This document shows, piece by piece, positions 20,076-28,491 of a stretch of 64,000 bases of DNA (position 1 is its first letter; the number at the start of each line of letters is the position of its first letter). Made by a program: the position numbers and the translations under genes. The notes below the pieces were generated by a model that saw nothing but the letters and a program-made list of their open reading frames with translations, did not search any database and was not told where the DNA came from. The stretch lies in NCBI GenBank assembly GCA_034111645.1, contig JAWUWW010000005.1:1-64000 (forward strand), read 5' to 3'. The stretch is from CANLBN01 sp034111645. Its GTDB lineage: Bacteria > Pseudomonadota > Gammaproteobacteria > Pseudomonadales > Cellvibrionaceae.

Positions 20076-21404
20076 TTATTCGTTTGTTACTAAATTAGTA
20101 AGCCAGTCTGCTGTTCTTAGTAATCTTGCGTCATCACCGCGCTCAGAAACAAGTTGCACGCCTATGGGCATATTGTTCCTTCCTTGAAGCAAGGGTAAGG
20201 TAACGCAAGGCATACCACAAAATGTCCAAGGAGTACAAAATATAGGGCTACCTGTTGACTCTAAACCAAGCGGAGCTTCACCTAGTGTAGCAGGTGTTAA
20301 TATTGCATCATATTCTGAGAGTATCTCATCCATAGCCGTATTAAGCGCCTTAATATGTTCAAAAGCCTCATTATAGTCTACAGCTAGGTATGAATTACCA
20401 CGTTCAATCAATTCACACAAGACAGAGCTCATAGCATCTTTGGAAGTATTATAATCTTTCTTGAAATTTTTGGCGATGTCCGTTTCCATAATGATTTTAT
20501 GCCATTTATAAACATCTTCCAGCAAATGGGTTAAGTCTATTTCTTCGACAGAATCACCTAAAAAACTAACTAACTCTGTAAAACCCTCATGTACATCACT
20601 ATCAGCCTGATCCCAGGCTGGCGTTTTAACAAAAGCAAGTTTTGGAGGCACCAAAGGTCCAGCTTTTATTATTTCTAAAAGATTAGGGGCCATGCGTGTT
20701 TTCATGGCTGGATCGCGTGGATCATATTGCATCAATGCTTCTGCCATTAACGCTGCATCTCCTATATCACGTGCAAATATACCCACCTGATCAAGCGCTA
20801 GCGATTGCAGCAAAGTTCGATGTCTAGAAATCGAGCCATAGGTTGGCTTGTAGCCAACTACCCCACAAAAAGAAGCGGGCCTAATAACTGATCCATTAGT
20901 TTGCGTGCCTAGGGCCAAAGGCACCATATTGGCAGCAACGGCTGCGGCAGAGCCGCTCGAAGAACCGCCTGGAGTTCTTTTAGGATCTAACGGGTTCTTA
21001 GTTTTACCTGGCGAGTAATAGGCATATTCAGTAGACACTGTTTTACCCATAACAATTGCACCAGCTTTACGCAAAAACTCAACGGCTCCTGCATCATAGG
21101 CAGGTGTGCGACCTTTGTGAATGATAGTGCCATCTTCAGTTGGGTAGTCATGCGTATCAAACACATCTTTAACGCCAATAGGAATACCCTGAAGTGGCCC
21201 AGTTTTACGACCGGATTTTCTTAATTTGTCAGCTTCTATAGCTTGCGCTAGAGCTTGATCAACATCAAAGTGCGCCCAAGCGCCCACTGATTCTTCATAA
21301 GCATTAATTTGACCAATATAGGCTTTTACTAATTCCTCAGAAGTCGTTTGTCCTGCATCGATCGCTGCAACTGCAGCGCTTGCACTTAGTTCAAGCAATT
21401 TCAT
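20076..21404 (-). CDS. Amidase-signature family hydrolase
   Basis: This 442-residue protein is of the amidase signature family, which hydrolyses carboxylic amides with a Ser-cisSer-Lys triad. The Lys lies in GVKDVFDT (near residue 78). The glycine/serine-rich signature TPGGSSSGSAAAVA is near 144-157, and the nucleophile region is TQTNGSVIRPASFCG. GatB and GatC are not adjacent, and the sequence differs from GatA, so it is unlikely to be the tRNA amidotransferase. It follows dctM in the same direction with a 136-base gap. Context suggests it hydrolyses an amide imported by the TRAP transporter, or an amide derivative of that substrate. That is inference; the substrate is unknown. Confidence 0.88.
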   Translation of the reverse strand: MKLLELSASAAVAAIDAGQTTSEELVKAYIGQINAYEESVGAWAHFDVDQALAQAIEADKLRKSGRKTGPLQGIPIGVKDVFDTHDYPTEDGTIIHKGRTPAYDAGAVEFLRKAGAIVMGKTVSTEYAYYSPGKTKNPLDPKRTPGGSSSGSAAAVAANMVPLALGTQTNGSVIRPASFCGVVGYKPTYGSISRHRTLLQSLALDQVGIFARDIGDAALMAEALMQYDPRDPAMKTRMAPNLLEIIKAGPLVPPKLAFVKTPAWDQADSDVHEGFTELVSFLGDSVEEIDLTHLLEDVYKWHKIIMETDIAKNFKKDYNTSKDAMSSVLCELIERGNSYLAVDYNEAFEHIKALNTAMDEILSEYDAILTPATLGEAPLGLESTGSPIFCTPWTFCGMPCVTLPLLQGRNNMPIGVQLVSERGDDARLLRTADWLTNLVTNE

Positions 21405-21540
21405 AAAAATAAATTCTACTGTTATTAAATACTATATGAATATATCAAATGTATTCAAAAATGGATGCTTATAAATGGAAAATTAAAACTACCAGGCCTG
21501 CCTGAATAACAGACCTAGTAGTAGCAAGTTACTTAATCAC

Positions 21541-22887
21541 TTAGCCGAATAGTGCGACTGGTAACCATAGAGCAATGCCTGGGAACTGATAAAGTAGGAA
21601 CATTGCAAATATAACGATAGCAAGATAAGGCATGATACCGGCGAATATCTCCATTAACTCTACCCTACCTTTAGCAACGCCCTTTAGATAATAGGCGGAC
21701 ATGGCCATGGGCGGTGTCAAGAAGGAGGTTTGTAAGTTAAGCGCCACCAACACACCAAAAAATAGAGGGTCAATACCAAAGACACTTAACAGTGGTAAGA
21801 AAATAGGAACGAAGATAATAATAATCTCACTCCACTCTAATGGCCATCCTAAGAAGAAGATAATCAGCTGAGCGATAATCAAGAAGCCAATTGCACCAAC
21901 ACCTAAACCTATAATCCAAGTCTCGATTAAGTGGTGTCCACCAAGATAAGAAAAAACCGAGGCAAAAGTCCACGAGCCCACGAACAACCAACAAACCATA
22001 GCAGATGTTCGGGCTGTTAAAAAGACAGCTTCTTTGAGACGCGTCCAACTTAAAGAGCGATAAAGTGCGGCTAATAAAAGACCACCAAATGAACCCACAC
22101 CGGCTGCTTCTGCGGGAGTTGCGATACCCATAAGAATAGATCCGAGTACAGACATGATCAACACAAACAATGGTAAGAATGAAGTAATTAAACTTAAAAC
22201 AATTGTACCAAAAGGAGGTACATCTTCTTGCTTAGGCTTAGGGGCTAGGCTTGGATTAATTAGCGCTCTTATAATCACATACACCATATACATACTAGCT
22301 AGCATTATTCCTGGGAATAGCGCTGCAGCATATAAACGAACCGGTGATACTTGAGCAATTGCGGCATAAACAATCAGCATAATACTTGGAGGTATCAATA
22401 TTCCTAAAGTGCCACCCGCACAAATAACACCTGCTGCAAGTCTTTTATCATAGCCTGCGTTAAGCATAGCCGGCAAAGCCAGTAGACCCATCAGGGTAAC
22501 AACAGCACCAACAATACCCGTAGCCGTAGCGAACAATGCACAAGTAGTTAGGGCAGCAATTGCCATTGATCCCGGAACATGACGGGTAGCCATTTGAATG
22601 CTTACAAATAATCTATCGATAATATTTGCTCGCTCAACGATATAACCCATAAACAAGAAGAGTGGTATCGCCACCAGAACATCGTTCGACATCACCGAGA
22701 ATGTATTTTGAACAAATAAATCAAATATTCGATTGTCGAATATATTAGTCATCCAATCAGCTTTTGCATAAGCATAATAGCCAAAGCCAATACCCATAGC
22801 GACGAGAGTAAATGCGATTGGAAACCCAAGTAAGACGATACCGATAAATAATATCAGCATCATTATTGCAATTTGTGGATCCGTCAT
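21541..22887 (-). CDS. dctM: TRAP transporter large membrane subunit DctM
   Basis: This 448-residue membrane protein has about 12-13 hydrophobic segments, typical of the large TRAP permease subunit that moves organic acids with sodium. Family features include VAIPLFLFMGYIVERA, GAVVTLMGLLALPAML and a segment rich in Gly/Pro (CAGGTLGILIPPSIMLIVY). The end GVAKGRVELMEIFAGIMPYL is also family-typical. The start overlaps the dctQ stop by 4 bases (ATGA), so the two subunits are translationally coupled. The subfamily looks like the mannitol/chloroaromatic group of TRAP systems. Confidence 0.93.
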   Translation of the reverse strand: MTDPQIAIMMLILFIGIVLLGFPIAFTLVAMGIGFGYYAYAKADWMTNIFDNRIFDLFVQNTFSVMSNDVLVAIPLFLFMGYIVERANIIDRLFVSIQMATRHVPGSMAIAALTTCALFATATGIVGAVVTLMGLLALPAMLNAGYDKRLAAGVICAGGTLGILIPPSIMLIVYAAIAQVSPVRLYAAALFPGIMLASMYMVYVIIRALINPSLAPKPKQEDVPPFGTIVLSLITSFLPLFVLIMSVLGSILMGIATPAEAAGVGSFGGLLLAALYRSLSWTRLKEAVFLTARTSAMVCWLFVGSWTFASVFSYLGGHHLIETWIIGLGVGAIGFLIIAQLIIFFLGWPLEWSEIIIIFVPIFLPLLSVFGIDPLFFGVLVALNLQTSFLTPPMAMSAYYLKGVAKGRVELMEIFAGIMPYLAIVIFAMFLLYQFPGIALWLPVALFG

Positions 22888-23474
22888 TTGGCTAACTCTC
22901 CAATTTCGTCTTTATTTTGATTAGTTTTTAATGCCATAGTTTCTGTTTCTTCTACATCTGCTAGGCGTGCTGGCCATGCGCCTGTTTTTATACAGATAAC
23001 GCATCGATAAGCTTCTGCTATACCCTGAAGCAGTACTAAAAATCCAGCAATTGGAATAATAGTTTTGAAGAAATAAATTTGTACCCTTGCTGGGCTACTC
23101 CAACTTACTTCTTTATAACGCCAAGAATCTGCAGCAAATTCATAACCATACCAAACTAGCGCAATACAACCAGGCATTAGGAAAATGATATATAAAGTAA
23201 GATCAATACCGGCACGGTATTTGATAGGTAATAAACGGTGAATAACGTCTCCACGAACATGCCCATCGCGCGACAATGTGTAAGCACCGGCCATCATAAA
23301 TAGTGTCCCGTACATTTGTACGGCCATATCAAATGCCCAAGATGTAGGAGAGTTAAGGACGTAGCGCACGAAAACTTCGAAAACAGTTGCGAGGGTTAAC
23401 AACACAATGGTCCAGGCGAACATCTTGCCCATCCAAGCACTGAGGCTATCAACAATATATAGAAAAGGATTCAT
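22884..23474 (-). CDS. dctQ: TRAP transporter small membrane subunit DctQ
   Basis: This 196-residue protein has four membrane segments, the usual architecture of DctQ. The family motif region FEVFVRYVLNSPTSWAFDM lies in the first third, with RDGHVRGDV in the middle loop. It lies between dctP (139-base gap containing a hairpin) and dctM (overlapping). It helps link the periplasmic binding protein to the large permease subunit. The C-terminal tail is charged and cytoplasmic. Length is normal. Confidence 0.9.
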   Translation of the reverse strand: MNPFLYIVDSLSAWMGKMFAWTIVLLTLATVFEVFVRYVLNSPTSWAFDMAVQMYGTLFMMAGAYTLSRDGHVRGDVIHRLLPIKYRAGIDLTLYIIFLMPGCIALVWYGYEFAADSWRYKEVSWSSPARVQIYFFKTIIPIAGFLVLLQGIAEAYRCVICIKTGAWPARLADVEETETMALKTNQNKDEIGELAK

Positions 23475-23540
23475 AATAATTACTTCAGGAAGAAAAAAAT
23501 TATATGAGCATAGAACTCACACCTTAAGTAACAAAAGAAA

Positions 23541-23560
23541 GCGGTACAAGAATGTACCGC
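23541..23560 (-). terminator. Intercistronic hairpin between dctP and dctQ
   Basis: GCGGTACA and TGTACCGC form a perfect 8-base stem with a 4-base loop. On the minus strand a T-rich stretch follows. In binding-protein transport operons such hairpins usually let part of the transcription stop, or protect the 5' mRNA, so the binding protein is made in excess. Here that is an inference from position. Confidence 0.7.
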
Positions 23561-23612
23561 CTCTTTTATACTTACTATTTTATAGCTTAGCGTAAGTTAA
23601 TACGCAGTAAAC

Positions 23613-24731
23613 TTACTTAAAATAGTGGTTATATGCACCTTCGTAATCAGGAGCATTAGTTAACTCAAACGCACCAACACGCTTCATCCATGCTTGTTGA
23701 GATGCAACAACTTTAGCAAAGTAAGGGTCTTTCATAAACTGAGGCATTACTTTATCCCAAGCTTTAAGCTGAGCATCCATAATTTCATCAGATGTACGAC
23801 GTACTGTTACACCATGCTCTTTCTTCAACACTTCTAGATCTTTAGAGTAACGATCTTGAGCTTTCCAAGACATATCTGCTGAAGCAGCTTCTGCAGCATA
23901 CTTAAGAATAGCTTTATGCTGATCTGAAAGGCCGTTATAGGTCTCTTTGTTGAAGATAATTTCAAAAGATTCCTGTGATTGGTGGAAGCTAGCTAGGTAG
24001 TAGTTTTTAGCAACATCTTGCATACCAAAATCTTTATCAGATGTTGGGTTGTTAAACTCAGCAGCGTCAATTAAGCCACGCTCCATTGCTGGCTGAATTT
24101 CACCACCAGGTAGCTGAACAACAGACATTCCCATTTCTTGCATAACGTTAGCAGCAAGACCAACCGTACGGTATTTTAGACCTTGCATATCTGCAACGGT
24201 GTTAACTTCTTTACGGAACCAACCTAATGGCTGAGCTGGCATTGGGCCAGAGAAGAAACCAACGATGTCTAATTGTAAAATATTAGTCATCAAGTCATCA
24301 TATAGTTCTTGACCACCACCATAATGAATCCAACCTAACAACTGGTTAGCAGTCCAACCCCAGCATGGGCCAGTACCAAATAGTGATGCCGCAGCATTTT
24401 TACTGTACCAATAAGCTGTTACCAAATGCGCTCCATCGATAACGCCTTTACTTACAGCAGTTTGCATTTCAGAAGTTTTTACAACTGCGCCAACATCTAA
24501 ATAATCGATTTTAAGCGATCCACCAGACATTTCGTTAACACGAGTTACATAATCAACTGCGTACTCTTTAAATATACCGCCGCCCCATGCGCCCTGTAGC
24601 TTAAGTACAACAGGTGCTTGTGCAGATGAAATCATTGGAAAGCCAACAGCAGACGCTCCAGCAGCAGCTATAGCGCCACCTTTAAGAAACTTACGTCGAC
24701 TTGAGACTTCTTTTTTATTGTTATCAGACAT
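23613..24731 (-). CDS. dctP: TRAP transporter periplasmic substrate-binding protein DctP, Tat-exported
   Basis: This 372-residue DctP-family binding protein captures an organic acid in the periplasm for DctQM. The N-terminus has a twin-arginine signal (SSRRKFLKGG, then a hydrophobic stretch ending SSAQA near residue 40), which many TRAP proteins of the mannitol/chloroaromatic subfamily share. Typical family stretches are LKLQGAWGGGIFKEYAVDYV and LPGGEIQPAMERGLIDAAEF. It is the first gene of the TRAP operon. The ligand cannot be told from the sequence; the neighbouring amidase and hydroxyacid dehydrogenase suggest an amide-linked or hydroxylated organic acid. Confidence 0.92.
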   Translation of the reverse strand: MSDNNKKEVSSRRKFLKGGAIAAAGASAVGFPMISSAQAPVVLKLQGAWGGGIFKEYAVDYVTRVNEMSGGSLKIDYLDVGAVVKTSEMQTAVSKGVIDGAHLVTAYWYSKNAAASLFGTGPCWGWTANQLLGWIHYGGGQELYDDLMTNILQLDIVGFFSGPMPAQPLGWFRKEVNTVADMQGLKYRTVGLAANVMQEMGMSVVQLPGGEIQPAMERGLIDAAEFNNPTSDKDFGMQDVAKNYYLASFHQSQESFEIIFNKETYNGLSDQHKAILKYAAEAASADMSWKAQDRYSKDLEVLKKEHGVTVRRTSDEIMDAQLKAWDKVMPQFMKDPYFAKVVASQQAWMKRVGAFELTNAPDYEGAYNHYFK

Positions 24732-24935
24732 TATTTTTCCTCTCTATTTTAATGGTGATTTACTTTTTTAATAACTTCTTTTATCTCATCATCTTCTTGA
24801 TAGGATGATTTTATCAAAACGGTTTTAATACTAATTATTTAATATAAGTATCTCATTGTGTTTGATTCGTTTGTGTTTGGCTCATTATCGGAACATAAAA
24901 CTTATTATTATTATTACACGCTATATTTTTAACGT

Positions 24936-25901
24936 TTATACAAGTTGATCTTGCGGCTTTTGGCCTGCGACTATTGCATCGAGATTATCTAAAGCCCTAA
25001 AGCCCATGGCATCGCGAGTCTCTATTGTTGCACTACCTACATGCGGCAACAAAAAAGTATTGATTAATGATTTGTAACGGGGATCAATATTAGGCTCATT
25101 ATTAAAAACGTCAAGCCCCGCTGCAAATAATTTGCCCGATTGTAAAGCGTCTATAAGGGCATCGTCATCAATTATTGCCCCACGAGATGTATTTACAACA
25201 ATGGCATTGTCTGGCAAAAGCTTGATTCTATCAGCATTCAAAAAGTGATGGGTTGCAGGAGTTGCCGGGCAATGTATCGATAAAATATCGCTATGGTGAA
25301 ATAAATCTTCAGCATTATCGTGATAAATAGCACCCTGTTCAGTTGCAGAATCAAGTCTATTTCTGCTGTGATAATGTATTTCCATACCAAAACCGCGGGC
25401 AAACTGAGCCATAAAAAGTCCAACTCGGCCCATTCCTAAAATACCGAGACGCTTATTAGACACCTGTATTCCTAGGTCATGTGCGGCTGTCCAATCGGTC
25501 CACGTATCTGTTCGTATCTGCTGCTGGGCTTCATAACCACGCCTAGCGGCACCGAGCATCAACAACATTGCAATTTCAGCAGTAGCTTCACTTAACACTT
25601 CTGGTGTGTTGGTAACTGTTATGCCTCGGCGTTTAGCAGCATCGATATCGACATGGTCATAGCCAACGGAGAAGCAGCAAATTGCCTTAACGCTATCGGG
25701 TAGTCGAGCAATTACTTCAGCTTTTAAGTTTTCTGTGTGGCAAGGGATAATTGCAAAGGCTCCTTGAGCAAGCTCAATAAGCTCATCGGTACTATATATT
25801 TTATCAGAAGAATTTAGGCGTGCGTCATAGTCACGAGCTAGACGCTTTTCAACCGCTTCGGGAAGTTGTCTTGCAACCAAAATTGTCGGTTTATCGCTCA
25901 T
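24936..25901 (-). CDS. D-2-hydroxyacid dehydrogenase (glyoxylate/hydroxypyruvate reductase type)
   Basis: About 321 residues from ATG at 25901, chosen because AAGGCAAG lies just before it; an upstream start at 25928 would add nine residues. The enzyme family oxidises D-2-hydroxyacids or reduces 2-oxoacids with NAD(P). The nucleotide-binding motif is LGILGMGRVGLFMAQFA. The catalytic Arg lies in VVNTSRGAIID, the Glu in VFNNEPNI and the His in LLPHVGSAT. The final PQDQLV resembles the end of GhrB-type enzymes. It lies upstream of the TRAP operon on the same strand with a 204-base gap, so it may act on the imported acid, but separate transcription is possible. Confidence 0.9.
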   Translation of the reverse strand: MSDKPTILVARQLPEAVEKRLARDYDARLNSSDKIYSTDELIELAQGAFAIIPCHTENLKAEVIARLPDSVKAICCFSVGYDHVDIDAAKRRGITVTNTPEVLSEATAEIAMLLMLGAARRGYEAQQQIRTDTWTDWTAAHDLGIQVSNKRLGILGMGRVGLFMAQFARGFGMEIHYHSRNRLDSATEQGAIYHDNAEDLFHHSDILSIHCPATPATHHFLNADRIKLLPDNAIVVNTSRGAIIDDDALIDALQSGKLFAAGLDVFNNEPNIDPRYKSLINTFLLPHVGSATIETRDAMGFRALDNLDAIVAGQKPQDQLV

Positions 25902-26597
25902 GGCTTGCCTTATATAAAATAAACACAACTTGAAAATAGAATTGAAGTTTCAAGTTCTTCATATATGCTGATAATATTTTATTATTTGTAAATTCAAGCA
26001 TTAGTTCTTTTTTTTGTTTAGCTTAATTTTTGTACAACATAGCATTCAGACTAATAAATTAAATATACATAAGCTAATAATTTATATTTCAGCCGTTTAA
26101 TTTGGGCACAATTTTATAGGGCAATAACCAATAGTGCAAATATTGTATACAATAATTGTGCTACTTATTATAGTTTTTGTACATACGACTTTGTGTGTAG
26201 CTTTAATACCTATACTTAGGACAGTCTTAGAGCAATAAAAAAATGTGGTGATATTTATCGTTAATTAATAAATTGTTAAGCCTTTTAAAACATCAAAGCC
26301 TTGAATTTAATATCACCTTTAGGATAGTGGGAATCACTTGTTACACAGCAATACCTATCTAAAAATCACTTTAATATATTAAAATAAACCAATGATTTAT
26401 ATAGATTAAATTATATTTATTTCTTCAATCTACGAGATTATTTTAACGCTGAAATAGATATTTTTTAAGCAACTGTATCCTTTAACAACTCACCAACACA
26501 ATGGCTCTGGACAGAGATAGATTTACCAATATGGAAGTATTTTTTCGTAGTAGATAAGCTTCAATTCTGTAAAAAATTAGCCCCACGGAATCGGGCT
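25902..26597. other. 696-base intergenic region with one palindrome
   Basis: No gene, RNA or pseudogene remnant is recognisable, and stops are frequent in all frames. The only notable element is the palindrome at 26141-26154, listed separately. The gap presumably holds the promoter of the hydroxyacid dehydrogenase and the end of the cupin transcript. Confidence 0.5.
26141..26154. promoter_or_regulatory. Perfect palindrome, possible GntR/FadR-type operator
   Basis: TATTGTATACAATA is a perfect 14-base palindrome about 240 bases upstream of the hydroxyacid dehydrogenase start. TTGTATACAA-type palindromes are typical of operators bound by FadR-subfamily GntR regulators, many of which control TRAP and organic-acid genes. 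No such regulator gene is in the window. Confidence 0.35.
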
Positions 26598-27311
26598 TTA
26601 AGGCTGATAAATAGGCGATTGGAAGCTTTGAACTCGATATATCTCTGAGTCAACTCGACGCAGATGTCCCTGTTTGATCCAAATTTTTGCACCCGCAGCA
26701 CCTGCTTTGATATCAAGCATGCCGCCAACAGGCATGCGCAACCAACTATGCTTAACTAACATATCTGAACACTCTGTCAACTCACCACTTAACACAAATA
26801 TTTCAGCCCCATCTTTGGCCATCATATGAAGGCTTGCATAAGGCTCAAAATCAAAATTTGCCACTTCTTCAACGTCATCTTTATATAATGATGTTACTGA
26901 TATACCTGATAATTTTTTATCTGGAACTGCTTTCATAAATCGGCTATTTAAACGCACGTGAATTCGATCCTTTGGATCAAACTGCCACAATTTTACAAAA
27001 ATTATACAGCCAAGATCAGAGCTTGGCTGATGCTTTGATTCGGGGGGATTACGAACATAAGAACCAACGGGAAAATCACCGCTTTCATCTTGAAAAACAC
27101 CATCGAGCACAATGAACTCCTCGCCACCGGTATGAATATGAGGTGAGAACTTGCTTTTAGGCGCATAGCGTACAATTGATGTTGCGCGGGCAACTTCAGT
27201 CCCCACTCTATCAAGGGGTCGCCTCGATACCCCCGGCATTGGAGAATCTAACCATTCCATTTTCTCGGAATGAACTACGACACGCTGATCAAAGTCGGCG
27301 TTAATTTTCAT
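26598..27311 (-). CDS. ChrR-like bicupin protein
   Basis: This 237-residue protein has two cupin folds. The first shows a metal-binding pattern (FSPHIHTGGEEFIVLDG, then VRNPPESKHQP) as in ChrR-type cupins. The second (about 150-225) is weaker (GAEIFVLSGEL) and lacks the histidines. The N-terminal zinc-binding anti-sigma domain of ChrR is absent and no sigma-factor gene is adjacent. A role as anti-sigma factor is therefore unlikely, and a metal-dependent dioxygenase or binding role is more plausible. AAGGAG lies just before the ATG. It is divergent from the SDR/amine-oxidase pair, and the shared gap could allow common control. Confidence 0.75.
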   Translation of the reverse strand: MKINADFDQRVVVHSEKMEWLDSPMPGVSRRPLDRVGTEVARATSIVRYAPKSKFSPHIHTGGEEFIVLDGVFQDESGDFPVGSYVRNPPESKHQPSSDLGCIIFVKLWQFDPKDRIHVRLNSRFMKAVPDKKLSGISVTSLYKDDVEEVANFDFEPYASLHMMAKDGAEIFVLSGELTECSDMLVKHSWLRMPVGGMLDIKAGAAGAKIWIKQGHLRRVDSEIYRVQSFQSPIYQP

Positions 27312-27789
27312 AATTTACTCCTTAAATGCAATTAAAGTGAATATTCATCAACATATTGATAAACGCTTACTTAACTTTAGATAGCCGTAACGCTAAAAAC
27401 CAATCATAATCTAGATGTTAAATGTGCACGACGGCTAGTACACTCGCCCATGCCGCTTACCTATCTTACGATAGACAATCATAATACAGAGGGGCAATTT
27501 CTTGTCAATCGTGACATGCTGTTAACTACCTGCTCCACAATACACCCGTTAAGAAAATCAGTTAAAAACTATAATGAAGGGATAAAACCTTACATATTTA
27601 TAATAGTATTAACATTAATATTTAATTATAAATTATTGAATAATATATATTTTATTAACATCAACCATTAAAAACAAAGACACCCAAAATATTGAAGATA
27701 TATTATTTATTTAAATATTTCATTAATTTTATTACACTACCTACAGGTAGATAACTTGTTTTGTAACCAACAAAAAGCCTAGGTGATTT
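27312..27789. other. 478-base divergent intergenic region
   Basis: The region lies between the cupin gene and the SDR/amine-oxidase pair and should carry promoters for both. A 73-codon open stretch at 27450-27671 has no ribosome binding site and no family resemblance, so I do not call it. No clear operator or RNA element was found. Confidence 0.5.
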
Positions 27790-28491
27790 ATGACTAAAAC
27801 CGCTCCTTTAGCTATTATTGCAGGCGCAGGTCCTGGCTTAGGGCAGACTTTAATGAAACGTTTTGAAGCTGGAGGTTTTAAAGTTATTGGATTGAGCCGA
27901 TCACAACCCCATAACTCAATATTTAATAAGCGCTCGAATGTCGAATTCAAAGCGGTTGATTTAAGCAGTGAACAACAAACGCATACTGCCTTACAGGCTT
28001 TAATTGAAGAATATGGCGCACCCAAAATAGTCATTCATAATGCAGCACATCTTGTTATAAAACCATTGGGTAAAACAACATCGTCAGATTTTGAAGATTC
28101 TTGGCGATCAATGGTTTTATCAGCTTTTAATTTATCTCAATCGTTAATGGAGCCTATGGCAAGTAATGGTGGCGGCACTTTTATTGTGTCGGGTGCAACC
28201 GCAAGCTTGCGTGGTGGGGCTAAGTTTTCTGCCTTTGCGTCTGCAAAGTTTGCTCTAAGAGGTCTTACTCAATCTTTAGCGCGCGAATATCAGTCTGCCG
28301 GAATTCATGTTGTGCACACAATACTTGATGGCATTATTGATACTGCTAATAGCCGCAGCTTACATAACATGAAACCTACAAGAATGATGAAACCAGATGA
28401 TATTGCCGAAGTATATTGGAACCTTTGCCATCAACCAGCATCAACATGGACACATGAATTAGATTTACGCCCGCCTAGTGAAAACTTTTAA
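27790..28491 (+). CDS. Short-chain dehydrogenase/reductase with Tyr-to-Phe in the active-site motif
   Basis: This 233-residue Rossmann-fold SDR has the cofactor motif GAGPGLGQTL at about 13-22 and HNAAH in the central strand. The catalytic segment reads VSGATASLRGG and then FSAFASAK, so the usual Tyr of YxxxK is Phe while the Ser and Lys remain. I recall relatives with the same FASAK pattern, so this looks like a subfamily trait rather than damage, but the oxidoreductase activity is uncertain. The stop overlaps the start of the next gene (TAATG), so the two are co-translated and probably work on one compound. Confidence 0.82.
   Translation: MTKTAPLAIIAGAGPGLGQTLMKRFEAGGFKVIGLSRSQPHNSIFNKRSNVEFKAVDLSSEQQTHTALQALIEEYGAPKIVIHNAAHLVIKPLGKTTSSDFEDSWRSMVLSAFNLSQSLMEPMASNGGGTFIVSGATASLRGGAKFSAFASAKFALRGLTQSLAREYQSAGIHVVHTILDGIIDTANSRSLHNMKPTRMMKPDDIAEVYWNLCHQPASTWTHELDLRPPSENF

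Noticed and set aside
20076..21404. GatA subunit of the tRNA amidotransferase
   Set aside because: gatB and gatC are not adjacent and the neighbours are transport genes.
27450..27671. 73-codon plus-strand open frame between the cupin and SDR genes
   Set aside because: No ribosome binding site, low-complexity AT-rich end, no recognisable family.
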